From: Bradyrhizobium sp. JYMT SZCCT0180
GTDB lineage: Bacteria > Pseudomonadota > Alphaproteobacteria > Rhizobiales > Xanthobacteraceae
Length of the DNA: 64,000 nt
NCBI RefSeq assembly: GCF_018130165.1
Contig: NZ_JAFCLZ010000013.1
Span: forward strand, 1 to 64,000
Direction of reading: 5' to 3'
Each line of letters starts with the position of its first letter. The first letter of the stretch is position 1. The notes beneath the pieces were generated by a model, which searched no databases, was not told the DNA's origin, and saw only the letters and a program-made list of their open reading frames with translations. This document shows, piece by piece, positions 52,539 to 60,454 of the stretch. A program made the translations under genes and the position numbers.

Positions 52539-53345
52539 TTAGTTGCCTGCCTTCAGCAACTGTTCCACCGGGATATCGACGCCATGATATTTCTTGTAAA
52601 TTGCGCCGAGCTGCCCGTTCTGAAGGTTGCTCTTCACCCAGCCGTTCACCCACTCCTTAAGCTTGGGCTCGTCCTTGCGCATGCCGATGGCGAGGTAGAA
52701 CGTCTGCATTGTGATGCGCGACTCAGCCGTGCGTGTCGGGTTCTTCTTGCTGATTGCCGGTAGCAGCGAGCGCGCCGTCGCAAGAATGTCCACCTGGCCC
52801 GACGCGAATGCGAGCGCCATCGTGGCGTCGTCCTCGTAGCGCACCAGCTGGGCGCCTTTCGCCTGCTGGGTAAGATCGGTGTCCTGCGTCGTGCCGCGCA
52901 CGACGGCGACTTTCTTGCCGGCCAGGTCGGAGATCTCCTTGAGCGGGACCGTGCTCAGCGACGCCACGACCGACGGGTGATCGGCATAGGGAATCGAGAA
53001 GTCGACTACCTTGGCACGATCGGGCGTGATCGACAGCGTGGAAACGACGAGGTCCGCCTTGTCGGTCTGCAGCATCGGAATGCGGGTAGGGCCCGTTGTG
53101 GTCACGATCTCCAGGGTGGCCCCGAGATCCTTGGCGAGAAGCTGCGCAGTATCAACGTCCGATCCAGTCGGCTGCAGCTTGTCATCAGTCATGCCGAACG
53201 GAGGGATGGCCGTGTCGATGGCGATCCGGACCTTGCCCGCCTTCTTGATGTTGTCGAGCGTATCGGCTTGTGCCGGCACAAGCGATAGCGACAGCGTTGC
53301 GAGCGCCAGACCTGCGATCAGGCGCCGAGAGATCATGTTGGTCAT
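52539..53345 (-). CDS. Extracellular solute-binding protein, family 3, copy 1
   Basis: 268 residues. Signal peptide RRLIAGLALATLSLSLVPAQ; mature part TLDNIKKAGKVRIAIDTAIP, GSDVDTAQLLAKDLGATLEI, TRIPMLQTDKADLVVSTLSI. Typical periplasmic amino-acid-binding fold (SBP_bac_3). It closely resembles the next gene product (53354-54148), a tandem duplication. Confidence 0.92.
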   Translation of the reverse strand: MTNMISRRLIAGLALATLSLSLVPAQADTLDNIKKAGKVRIAIDTAIPPFGMTDDKLQPTGSDVDTAQLLAKDLGATLEIVTTTGPTRIPMLQTDKADLVVSTLSITPDRAKVVDFSIPYADHPSVVASLSTVPLKEISDLAGKKVAVVRGTTQDTDLTQQAKGAQLVRYEDDATMALAFASGQVDILATARSLLPAISKKNPTRTAESRITMQTFYLAIGMRKDEPKLKEWVNGWVKSNLQNGQLGAIYKKYHGVDIPVEQLLKAGN

Positions 53346-53353
53346 GGCCGGTC

Positions 53354-54148
53354 CTATTGCTTCAGAATGAGATCGGGCAGGTTGTCACCGAAATACTTCT
53401 TGTTCAGCTCATTGAGCCGGCCGTTCTTGAGATTGGCTGCGACCCAGGCGTTGACCTCGTCCAGGAGGCGCTTCTCGTCCTTCTTCACACCCACAGCGAG
53501 CTTGAAGTTGTCGAGTACGAATTTCAGCTCTACCTGCCGCGCCGGGTTCTTCTTGTCGATCTGCGGGACCATCATTTCGGCCGTAGAGAAGATGTCGACT
53601 TGTCCACTGAGGAAGGCCTGCGTCTCGGTGGCGTCATCCTCGTAGCGGACGAGCTTCATCCCCTTCGGCCCCTCTTTTGTCAGCTGCGTGTCGTGCGTCG
53701 TGCCGCGCACCGTGCCAACCGTCTTCCCATCGAGCTCGGCCAGCGACTTCACGGAGACGGACTTTGGGGCCGCGATGACCGTTCGCAGCACGGCATAGCC
53801 TAACGAGAAATCGATGACCTTCGCGCGCTCGGCCGTGTAGGAGAGACTCGAAATGACGAGGTCGGCCTTGCCGGTCTGAAGCGCAGGAATCCGAGTGGCA
53901 CCGGTGGTTGGCACGTGCTCGAACTCGAGTCCCCAATCCTTAGCGAGAAGCCGTGCCGCCTCGACGTCGAGGCCGGTCGGTTGCAGCTTGTCATCCGTCA
54001 TGCCATAGGGCGGCACGCCAAGATCGATGGCGATGCGGATCTTGCCGGCTTTCTTGATGTCGTCCAGCGCGTCCGCGTGCGCGAGGGACATGGCGGCTAC
54101 CAGGGCTGTGATGGCGACTCCCATCGAAGCTACGATCTTTTTCAACAT
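53354..54148 (-). CDS. Extracellular solute-binding protein, family 3, copy 2
   Basis: 264 residues. Signal peptide KKIVASMGVAITALVAAMSL, then ALDDIKKAGKIRIAIDLGVP, TGLDVEAARLLAKDWGLEFE and TRIPALQTGKADLVISSLSY. The two proteins diverge in segments lining the ligand site (for example the region after the second domain crossover), so they may widen the substrate range of one permease. Confidence 0.92.
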   Translation of the reverse strand: MLKKIVASMGVAITALVAAMSLAHADALDDIKKAGKIRIAIDLGVPPYGMTDDKLQPTGLDVEAARLLAKDWGLEFEHVPTTGATRIPALQTGKADLVISSLSYTAERAKVIDFSLGYAVLRTVIAAPKSVSVKSLAELDGKTVGTVRGTTHDTQLTKEGPKGMKLVRYEDDATETQAFLSGQVDIFSTAEMMVPQIDKKNPARQVELKFVLDNFKLAVGVKKDEKRLLDEVNAWVAANLKNGRLNELNKKYFGDNLPDLILKQ

Positions 54149-54196
54149 TGCCTCCTCCCGTTTGTGTTGTTTCTTGGCGTTTACTTGTCTGGCGTC

Positions 54197-54643
54197 CTAG
54201 CGTTCGTTGTCCATGATCGCGAGCTTGGCCACCCGACGCCGGAATTCCTCTGATGTAGAGAACGTCGCGCCCAAATAGGCCGCGATCAGATCCTTGGCGA
54301 GCCACGGACCCACGATCTGGGCGCCGATGCACATGACATTGACGTCGTCGTGCTCGACGCATTGATGGGCAGAGTGGACATCATGGCATACGGCAGCCCG
54401 AATTCCCTTCATCTTGTTGGCGCCAATCGAGGCGCCGACGCCGGTGCCGCACACCATCAGGCCGCGCTCCACCTGGCCCGTGGTGATGGCAGCTGCGACC
54501 TTGCGTGCGATATCCGGGAAGTCGACCGGAGCGGGGTCGAAGCTGCCGACATCCAGCACCTCGTGCCCGCTCTCCTTCAAGAAGGCCAGCACCTCCGCCT
54601 TCATGGGAAAGCCGGCGTGATCCGAACCTACGACAATCTTCAT
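54197..54643 (-). CDS. rpiB: RpiB/LacAB-family sugar-phosphate isomerase
   Basis: 148 residues. VGSDHAGFPMKAEV at the start (Asp-His), the catalytic Cys in GLMVCGTGVGASIGANK and CHDVHSAHQCVEHDDVNVMC with the catalytic His match RpiB-type isomerases. It interconverts aldose and ketose phosphates such as ribose/ribulose 5-phosphate or an analogue. It overlaps the GntR gene by 4 bp and precedes two binding proteins, an unusual pairing with a polar-amino-acid-type transporter. Confidence 0.85.
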   Translation of the reverse strand: MKIVVGSDHAGFPMKAEVLAFLKESGHEVLDVGSFDPAPVDFPDIARKVAAAITTGQVERGLMVCGTGVGASIGANKMKGIRAAVCHDVHSAHQCVEHDDVNVMCIGAQIVGPWLAKDLIAAYLGATFSTSEEFRRRVAKLAIMDNER

Positions 54644-55443
54644 GTGGCCTTCCTGCTGTTCGCTCGTTTTCTGGTTTGTGGATTTGCCGCCGGCGAGGCC
54701 ATGATACTGTCGGCTTCACCGACGATGGCGCGCCTTCGGTATTCGTTGCCGATTTCAAAATGCTTTCGTAGCGTTGCATCGGCGCGGTCCGGGTCGCGCG
54801 CGACGACAGCCTCGAAGATGCGCCGGTGATCATCGATCAGATAATCTTTCATCGAAGGAAATGCCTGCACGAGCTCGCGGCGATTGCGATGCACATGCGT
54901 CAGCAGTCCCGCCATCGAATTGTGAAGGACGGCCAGCGTTTTCGAATGCGACGCCAGCACGATCGTGCGGTGGAATTGGTAGTCGGCGACGGCACCGGCG
55001 TCGGCCGTGTCGATCGTTTCCGCGATCTTCCCGAGTGCCGTCTGCAATCGTTCGAAATCGGCGATGCCCGCGCGCTCGCAGGCGAGCCTGATCGCCTGGC
55101 ACTCGATCGCGACGCGCGCCTGCATCACATCGTCCGGCATGTCCGCCTGTTGGGCGAGCGCGAACGTGAAGAAGTCATTCAGGACCGAGACGTCCGGTCG
55201 CGTCACGACAGTGCCGATGCGGTCCCGGATCTCAACAATGCCGAGCATCGTGAGAGCCCGCAGCGCCTCGCGGACGAGCGGCCGACTTACACCTAATTGG
55301 ACTGCCAGATCGCGCTCTGAGATTAGGCGATCGCCGGGCTTTAGCGAGCCAGCGAGCAAGTGGTCGCGTAAGAAGGCGAACACCTTCTCGAAGCCTTTCT
55401 CACCCTCGTCCGCTCGCTTCAGTTCCACCCCTATTCCCCTCAT
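54640..55443 (-). CDS. GntR-family regulator (FadR subfamily)
   Basis: 267 residues from ATG 55443. The winged helix (GSLKPGDRLISERDLAVQLG, VSRPLVREALRALTMLGIVE) and the FCD ligand domain (ARVAIECQAIRLACERAGIA, DYQFHRTIVLASHSKTLAVL, HRRIFEAVVARDPDRADATL with metal-ligand His residues) are clear. First gene of the operon. A TGGT-NNN-ACCA box lies 12 bp upstream of the start, consistent with autoregulation. Confidence 0.9.
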   Translation of the reverse strand: MRGIGVELKRADEGEKGFEKVFAFLRDHLLAGSLKPGDRLISERDLAVQLGVSRPLVREALRALTMLGIVEIRDRIGTVVTRPDVSVLNDFFTFALAQQADMPDDVMQARVAIECQAIRLACERAGIADFERLQTALGKIAETIDTADAGAVADYQFHRTIVLASHSKTLAVLHNSMAGLLTHVHRNRRELVQAFPSMKDYLIDDHRRIFEAVVARDPDRADATLRKHFEIGNEYRRRAIVGEADSIMASPAANPQTRKRANSRKAT

Positions 55444-55454
55444 TGATCTTTTGT

Positions 55455-55465
55455 TGGTAAGACCA
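55455..55465. promoter_or_regulatory. FadR-subfamily operator TGGT-AAG-ACCA
   Basis: Perfect TGGTNNNACCA, the consensus used by FadR-type GntR regulators such as PdhR and LldR, placed in the leader of the gntR gene. Confidence 0.65.
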
Positions 55466-55781
55466 GTACGCAGACCAGATGCCGTCGTCAAGCTCTTGAT
55501 TTGGTGTCGGCAGAGAAGGGCTACCTCAGGCCGTCTTCGGATGTCGGTCACCGTCTGCGAAATCCAGTCGGTTCTGGGGCGCAATGCCTTCATCAGGCGG
55601 GCCGCTGAGCGGAATGCACCCTGGTGAGCAAGCAGAAAACCGAAATGACGTTACGCACATCGTTGGGTCTCCGACCTTGCCGGCACTCGCTGACGAGGTG
55701 ATCGAATAAGCCCCGGCGACTTCAGATGGCGGCACTGTTCGGACATGCTAATCTGCCGGACGATGTCCGCTTCTGAGAGTG

Positions 55782-56000
55782 GATACTGTTGCAAAAGTCG
55801 AAAGTTGCAACGGTCTGAATTTTTGGCGAGAACTTGAAGCGCGCCGAGATCGATGATTCGTGTAGCCTCAGTCGCGCTACCAAAGTGGCCGATGAGTTTA
55901 GCGTGAGGCGACGAGGTCCCTCAGGACCTTGCTTGAAAACGACGCCTACGGCCCCCAGAAGTTTTGACCACCTGCGCAAAACGACTTTTGCAACAGTATC
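55782..56000. mobile_element. 219-bp MITE with 19-bp perfect inverted ends
   Basis: The ends GATACTGTTGCAAAAGTCG (55782-55800) and its exact reverse complement (55982-56000) bound a non-coding 219-bp segment. GAGAGTG directly repeats on both sides (55775-55781 and 56001-56007), a 7-bp target-site duplication. The ends resemble those of IS6-family elements (CTGTTGCAAA core). No transposase is encoded; an internal hairpin AGGTCC-CTCA-GGACCT is present. Textbook non-autonomous element, mobilised in trans. Confidence 0.85.
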
Positions 56001-56007
56001 GAGAGTG

Positions 56008-56226
56008 AAATGCAGACGTCGCTACTATTCGATTTGCGACTGGCGGCTTCTGGCGCAGAGCGGACCTTCGGTCGATCTTGCACGTCGCTGAAGGCCAACA
56101 ACAGATTATCCAGCGGAACACAACAACTTCGTTACCCTAAAGCGCCAAATCACCTTGCTCTTGAATTCGAATTTGGCCGATCCGGCGCCCGATGGTATGT
56201 TCCCGTAGCTTTGTTGGGAGGGCGCG
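56008..56226. other. Spacer upstream of DDN-type gene
   Basis: Contains a copy (56042-56070) of the 29-bp dispersed repeat also at 14954. No promoter could be fixed with confidence. Confidence 0.4.
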
Positions 56227-56688
56227 ATGGCTGAAGCGAAACTTGCTCCGAACCTGCCGGACTGGATGCTCGAGCACGCGAACCGCTATATAGCGAGCGG
56301 CGGAACCGAAGGTCATATGTACAAGGTAACGGTGCCCCAGCATGGTGAGATGACCGTGCCGGCGCTGCTGCTGACCACTACCGGCCGCAAGTCTGGCGAC
56401 AAGTTCGTATTTCCGCTGTTTTACGGCATGGAAGGCGACAGTTATTTCATCATTGCCTCAAAGGGAGGCGCGCCCCAACACCCCGGCTGGTATCGCAACA
56501 TTCTTGCGAACCCCGACGTTGAAATACAAGTCGGGACCAAGAAAATGAATGCGCGAGCCCGGACGGCGGAGGGCGAGGAACGCCTCAGGCTTTGGAAAAA
56601 AGGGCTCGAATTCTGGCCGCCCTACGCCGACTATCAACTCAAGACCGAGCGCGAGATACCGGTGGTCGTGCTGGATCCAGTTCATTAG
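56227..56688 (+). CDS. Deazaflavin-dependent (DDN-type) oxidoreductase
   Basis: 153 residues with the split-barrel DDN signature: ALLLTTTGRKSG, FPLFYGMEGDSYFIIASKGG, PQHPGWYRNILANPDVEIQV and the YxxY-like EFWPPYADYQ. DDN-type proteins bind F420H2 and reduce nitro-compounds, quinones or other acceptors. GGAGGG lies four bases before the ATG. The F420 biosynthesis genes lie ~3 kb downstream, so the cofactor is plausible. Natural substrate unknown. Confidence 0.85.
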   Translation: MAEAKLAPNLPDWMLEHANRYIASGGTEGHMYKVTVPQHGEMTVPALLLTTTGRKSGDKFVFPLFYGMEGDSYFIIASKGGAPQHPGWYRNILANPDVEIQVGTKKMNARARTAEGEERLRLWKKGLEFWPPYADYQLKTEREIPVVVLDPVH

Positions 56689-56795
56689 GGCGGTGGCCGA
56701 CCTTCGCAGGGACGGCTTCTCATTATTCGCACGCCTTCCCTTTGCCGGGACACGGGATGTCGGCTCGCACGCACCTTCAACCGGAGTTGATCGAC

Positions 56796-57653
56796 ATGAA
56801 ACTCGGACGCCTTGGCGTGTGGTACAGCACCGACAAGCTCGACGGCGCGCAGCTGCGCGATTTCGTGCGCACGGTCGAAAACAACGGCTATTCGAACCTG
56901 TGGTACCCGGAATCGCGGGGCTACGAGTCGATGTCGCTGGCGGCCGTGCTGCTGTCGAGCAGCGAGAAGCTGGTGATCGGCAGCTCAATCGCCAATATCT
57001 ATGCCCGCGATTCCTTCACCGCGCAGCGCGCCCTGATCTCGCTGAACGCGCTCTACGGCAACCGGTTCGTGCTCGGTCTGGGCGTCAGCCATATTCCGAT
57101 GGTCGAGGGCCTGCGCGGCCATCGCTACGATAAACCGCTCTCGGCGATGAGCGCTTATCTGGACAGCATCAACAAGTCGGCGACTGCAGGCGAACTGCCG
57201 GTTGTGGTCGCAGCGCTGGGCCCGAAAATGTTGGCGTTGAGCGGCGAGAAGTCGCGCGGCGCGGTCCCCTATAATGTGACGCCAAAGCATACGGCCGAGG
57301 CCGCGGCGATCCTCGGGCCATCGAAATGGCTTGCTGTGGAACAGAAAGTGACGCTCGAGACCGATCCGGCAAAGGCGCGAGCGCTCGGGCGCAAGGAATT
57401 GTCCCGCTACATGGTGCTGCCGAACTACCGCAACAGCTGGCTGCGCCAGGGTTTTACCGAAGCTGACCTCGCCGACGGCGGCAGCGATCGGTTCATCGAT
57501 GCCATGGTGCTATGGGGCGATGCCGACACGGTCAGGCGCGGCCTGCGAGAGCATTTTGCGGCCGGAGCCACGCATGTCTGTCTGCAACCGGTCCATCCGG
57601 ACGGCGATTTCGTCGCCCGCGACCGCATGCTGACCGCGCTCGCCGATACCTGA
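56796..57653 (+). CDS. Luciferase-like F420-dependent oxidoreductase 1
   Basis: 285 residues from ATG 56796, a TIM-barrel of the bacterial luciferase superfamily: LGRLGVWYSTDKLDGAQLRD, NLWYPESRGYESMSLAAVLL, FVLGLGVSHIPMVEGLRGHR and VVVAALGPKMLALSGEKSRG. It resembles the F420-dependent family TIGR03620. The catalytic substrate cannot be predicted. Same strand as the DDN gene, 107 bp after it. Confidence 0.8.
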   Translation: MKLGRLGVWYSTDKLDGAQLRDFVRTVENNGYSNLWYPESRGYESMSLAAVLLSSSEKLVIGSSIANIYARDSFTAQRALISLNALYGNRFVLGLGVSHIPMVEGLRGHRYDKPLSAMSAYLDSINKSATAGELPVVVAALGPKMLALSGEKSRGAVPYNVTPKHTAEAAAILGPSKWLAVEQKVTLETDPAKARALGRKELSRYMVLPNYRNSWLRQGFTEADLADGGSDRFIDAMVLWGDADTVRRGLREHFAAGATHVCLQPVHPDGDFVARDRMLTALADT

Positions 57654-57661
57654 GGGGAACC

Positions 57662-58552
57662 TCAGAGCAGATCGGCGACGGCGTTGCGGTAGCGGCGCAT
57701 CGCGCCAACATGGTCGCTCATGCTCCGGCCGGCCATGCGCTTGTGATGGTAGCCGCCGAAAGTATTGTGCAGCGTGACATGCGTGACGCCGGCCTTCTTC
57801 CAGAAGCTGATTTCCTCGCGCCAATCCTTCTCAGTTCCGGTGCCGGTTGAGGTCCAGACTTCGAGGCCCACGGAGGCCGAATCGCGTCCCTCGGCTTCCA
57901 CGAAGCGGCGCAGCTTGTCGAATTCGGTAACGGCCTTGGGTCCCGGCGGTTCAGACAGCATCATCCAGCCATCGCCCCATTTGGCGATCCGCTGCAGCGT
58001 CACGTCCATGTGACCGCCGAACCACAGCGGAATTTTGCGGCTCGGCGGCCGGGGATTGATGCCTGCGTCGGGAAGGCGGTGCCATTTGCCCTCGAACGTG
58101 ACGTAGGGATCGGCCCACAGCGCTTGCATCACTTGCACCTGTTCCTCGGACCGCTTGCCCCTGTTATGGAAATTCTCGTTGAGGCCGACGAACTCCATCT
58201 CGTTCCAGCCGACGCCGACGCCGAACCGGAAGCGGCCGCCGCTGAGCACGTCGAGACTGGCAGCCTGCTTGGCCACCAGCACAGTCTGACGCTGCGCCAG
58301 GATCAGCACCTGGGTGGAGAGTTCGACCTTTTTCGTGCAGGCGGCGATGAAGCCGAACGCCACGAAGGGATCGTGGAACAGGCCGAGCCCGCCCGCGCGG
58401 CCGCTGGCGGGATTCGCAGGGTTGCCGCCGAGGACGTGGTCCGCCAGCGTCAGGCCGTCGTAACCTTCGGCCTCGGCGAGCTCGGCGTATTCGCGCACGA
58501 TCGAGCCATCGCCACCGATGTCGCCGTAGGGCAGGGCTATTCCGAGATGCAT
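57662..58552 (-). CDS. Luciferase-like F420-dependent oxidoreductase 2
   Basis: 296 residues, luciferase-like TIM-barrel resembling TIGR03619: GYDGLTLADHVLGGNPANPA, FRFGVGVGWNEMEFVGLNEN, RKIPLWFGGHMDVTLQRIAK and the C-terminal HHKRMAGRSMSDHVGAM. It is convergent with oxidoreductase 1 (8 bp apart) and divergent from the F420-dependent glucose-6-phosphate dehydrogenase homologue; the shared region holds a 12-bp palindrome. Substrate unknown. Confidence 0.8.
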   Translation of the reverse strand: MHLGIALPYGDIGGDGSIVREYAELAEAEGYDGLTLADHVLGGNPANPASGRAGGLGLFHDPFVAFGFIAACTKKVELSTQVLILAQRQTVLVAKQAASLDVLSGGRFRFGVGVGWNEMEFVGLNENFHNRGKRSEEQVQVMQALWADPYVTFEGKWHRLPDAGINPRPPSRKIPLWFGGHMDVTLQRIAKWGDGWMMLSEPPGPKAVTEFDKLRRFVEAEGRDSASVGLEVWTSTGTGTEKDWREEISFWKKAGVTHVTLHNTFGGYHHKRMAGRSMSDHVGAMRRYRNAVADLL

Positions 58553-58591
58553 GGTCGCTTCCCCTTTTTGGCTGGTCGCTGCTTTCCCGCT

Positions 58592-58603
58592 AATCTATAG
58601 ATT
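58592..58603. promoter_or_regulatory. 12-bp palindrome in the F420 divergent promoter region
   Basis: AATCTATAGATT is a perfect palindrome in the 106-bp region between oxidoreductase 2 (minus) and the fgd homologue (plus). It may be an operator or overlap a -10 element (TATAGA). Only the sequence is seen. Confidence 0.4.
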
Positions 58604-58658
58604 TCCACGACGGGTGTCATGGCATCGGCATTTGCCGGCGCCAACCAGGAGATTTGCC

Positions 58659-59663
58659 GTGATCAAGCTCGGATACAAGGCATCGGCGGAGCAATTCGCG
58701 CCGGGCGCGCTGCTGGGCTTCTCCTGTCTTGCCGAGGAGGTCGGCTTCGATTCCGTTTTCATCAGCGATCACTTTCAGCCTTGGAAGCATGTCGACGGCC
58801 ATGCGCCGTTTTCGTTGACCTGGCTGGGCGCGCTCGGCGCCAGAACGTCGCGCGCCGTGATCGGCACCAGCGTGCTGACGCCGACGTTCCGCTACCATCC
58901 TTCCATCGTCGCCCAGGCGTTCGGCACGATGGGCGCGATGTTCCCCGGACGCGTCGTGCTCGGCATCGGCACCGGCGAGGGACTGAACGAAGTGCCGTCG
59001 ACCGGCCAGCCCTGGCCGGAATTCAAGGAGCGCTTCGCTCGCCTGCGCGAAGCCGTCACGCTAATTCGGACACTCTGGATGCAGGAGCGTGTCAGCTTCG
59101 AAGGCCAGTACTACAAGACCGAGAAGGCGACGATCTACGACCGCCCCGACAAGCCCGTGCCGATCTATATCGCCGCCGCCGGCGCCCTCGTGGCGCGCTA
59201 CGCCGGGCGCTCCGGCGAGGGATTCATTTGCACGAGCGGCAAGAAGCCGGAACTCTATACCGAGACCTTGTTGCCGAAGGTCGCCGAAGGCATCGCGGCG
59301 TCGGAGGATCCGTCGCGATCCTACGATCGCATGATCGAGGTCAAGGTGTCGTTCGATACCGACAAGGCGCGTGCGCTCGAGGATACGCGCCACTGGGCGG
59401 CGCTGGCGCTGACGCCCGAGGAAAAGATGACGGTTGAGGATCCCGTCGAGATGCAGCGCCTCGCTGACGCGCTGCCGCTGGAGCGCGCCGCCAGCCGATG
59501 GATCGTATCCAGCGATGCCGACGAGCACGTCGAGCGGATCGGTTATTATGTCGGCCTCGGCTTCCGTCATCTGGTATTCCACGCCCCGGGACCGGATCAA
59601 GCGCGCTTCCTGAAGCTCTACGGTGAGCATGTGCTTCCACGCCTTCGCAAGCGTTTCGGTTGA
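58659..59663 (+). CDS. fgd: F420-dependent glucose-6-phosphate dehydrogenase homologue
   Basis: 334 residues from GTG 58659, which has AGGAG seven bases before it; a longer frame lacks that site. It aligns along its length with mycobacterial FGD1 as I remember it (LGYKASAEQFAPG, TPTFRYHPSIVAQAFGTMGA). The residues used by FGD1 are kept: His38 and Trp42 in SDHFQPW, Glu107 in GTGEGLNEV, Lys195 in TSGKKPELY, Lys256 in PEEKMTVEDP and Arg280 in ASRWIVSSD. It should oxidise glucose 6-phosphate and make F420H2. First gene of the cof operon. Confidence 0.88.
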   Translation: MIKLGYKASAEQFAPGALLGFSCLAEEVGFDSVFISDHFQPWKHVDGHAPFSLTWLGALGARTSRAVIGTSVLTPTFRYHPSIVAQAFGTMGAMFPGRVVLGIGTGEGLNEVPSTGQPWPEFKERFARLREAVTLIRTLWMQERVSFEGQYYKTEKATIYDRPDKPVPIYIAAAGALVARYAGRSGEGFICTSGKKPELYTETLLPKVAEGIAASEDPSRSYDRMIEVKVSFDTDKARALEDTRHWAALALTPEEKMTVEDPVEMQRLADALPLERAASRWIVSSDADEHVERIGYYVGLGFRHLVFHAPGPDQARFLKLYGEHVLPRLRKRFG

Positions 59664-59680
59664 GCGCGCGGGCCCGGCCG

Positions 59681-60454
59681 ATGCAACGCAGCAACGCCGT
59701 CGAGCTTCTTGCCGTCCCCGGCCTTCCGCGGGTAGCCAGGGACGACGATCTCGTCGCCCTTATTGGCAAAGGGGTCGCGCGCGGTGGCATTGTGCCGCGT
59801 GGCGGCGACGTCTTCGTGCTCACGCAGAAAATCGTGTCCAAGGCCGAAGGTCGCATGGTCGATCTTGCGAGTGTCAAACCCTCGACGGAGGCGATCGAAC
59901 TTGCCGGCAAGGTCCAGAAGGATCCACGCCTCGTTGAGTTGATCCTGTCGGAATCGGTGCGCGTCGTGCGGGCAAGGCCCGGCATCCTGATCGTCGAGCA
60001 CCGCTTGGGTTTCGTGATGGCCAATGCGGGTATCGACCAATCCAATTTGGCCTCGCCCGGTGCCCCCCCGCGTGCCCTGATGCTGCCGGTCGATCCCGAC
60101 GGCAGCGCAGCGACATTGAAGGAGCGTCTGTCGCAAAAATTCGGCGTGCCAATCGCCGTGATCATCAGCGACAGTTTTGGTCGTGCCTGGCGGCGCGGCA
60201 CCTGCGGCGTAGCGATTGGCGCCGCCGGCCTGCCGTCGCTGATGGACTTACGTGGCTCGCCCGACCTGTTCGGCCGTGCGCTCCAGGTCAGCGTCACCGG
60301 GCATGCGGACGAGATTGCCGCTGCAGCGTCGCTGGTGATGGGGCAGGGTGCCGAAGGCCAGCCCGTCGTGATCGTGCGCGGCCTGACCTGGCGCGGTCCC
60401 GACAATGCTGCGTCCGAGCTGGTGCGGCCGGCTGACGAGGACATGTTCAGATGA
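59681..60454 (+). CDS. cofE: F420-0:gamma-glutamyl ligase
   Basis: 257 residues from ATG 59681, 17 bp after fgd. CofE marks: VFVLTQKIVSKAEGRMVDL, HRLGFVMANAGIDQSN, IISDSFGRAWRRGTCGVAIG and LRGSPDLFGRALQVSVTGHA. It adds glutamates to F420-0. It is a stand-alone enzyme: the C-terminal nitroreductase-fold domain of actinobacterial FbiB is absent. Overlaps cofD by 4 bp. Confidence 0.92.
   Translation: MQRSNAVELLAVPGLPRVARDDDLVALIGKGVARGGIVPRGGDVFVLTQKIVSKAEGRMVDLASVKPSTEAIELAGKVQKDPRLVELILSESVRVVRARPGILIVEHRLGFVMANAGIDQSNLASPGAPPRALMLPVDPDGSAATLKERLSQKFGVPIAVIISDSFGRAWRRGTCGVAIGAAGLPSLMDLRGSPDLFGRALQVSVTGHADEIAAAASLVMGQGAEGQPVVIVRGLTWRGPDNAASELVRPADEDMFR

Noticed and set aside
55526..55735. Minus-strand frame with a translation (AYSITSSASA) common in rhizobial intergenic sequence
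   Set aside because: I regard it as a dispersed non-coding sequence; no domain or start site supports a gene.
56227..56688. DDN-type protein as the missing dehydro-F420 reductase
   Set aside because: FbiB-type reductases have a nitroreductase fold; this is a split-barrel DDN protein, so it does not fill that gap by homology.
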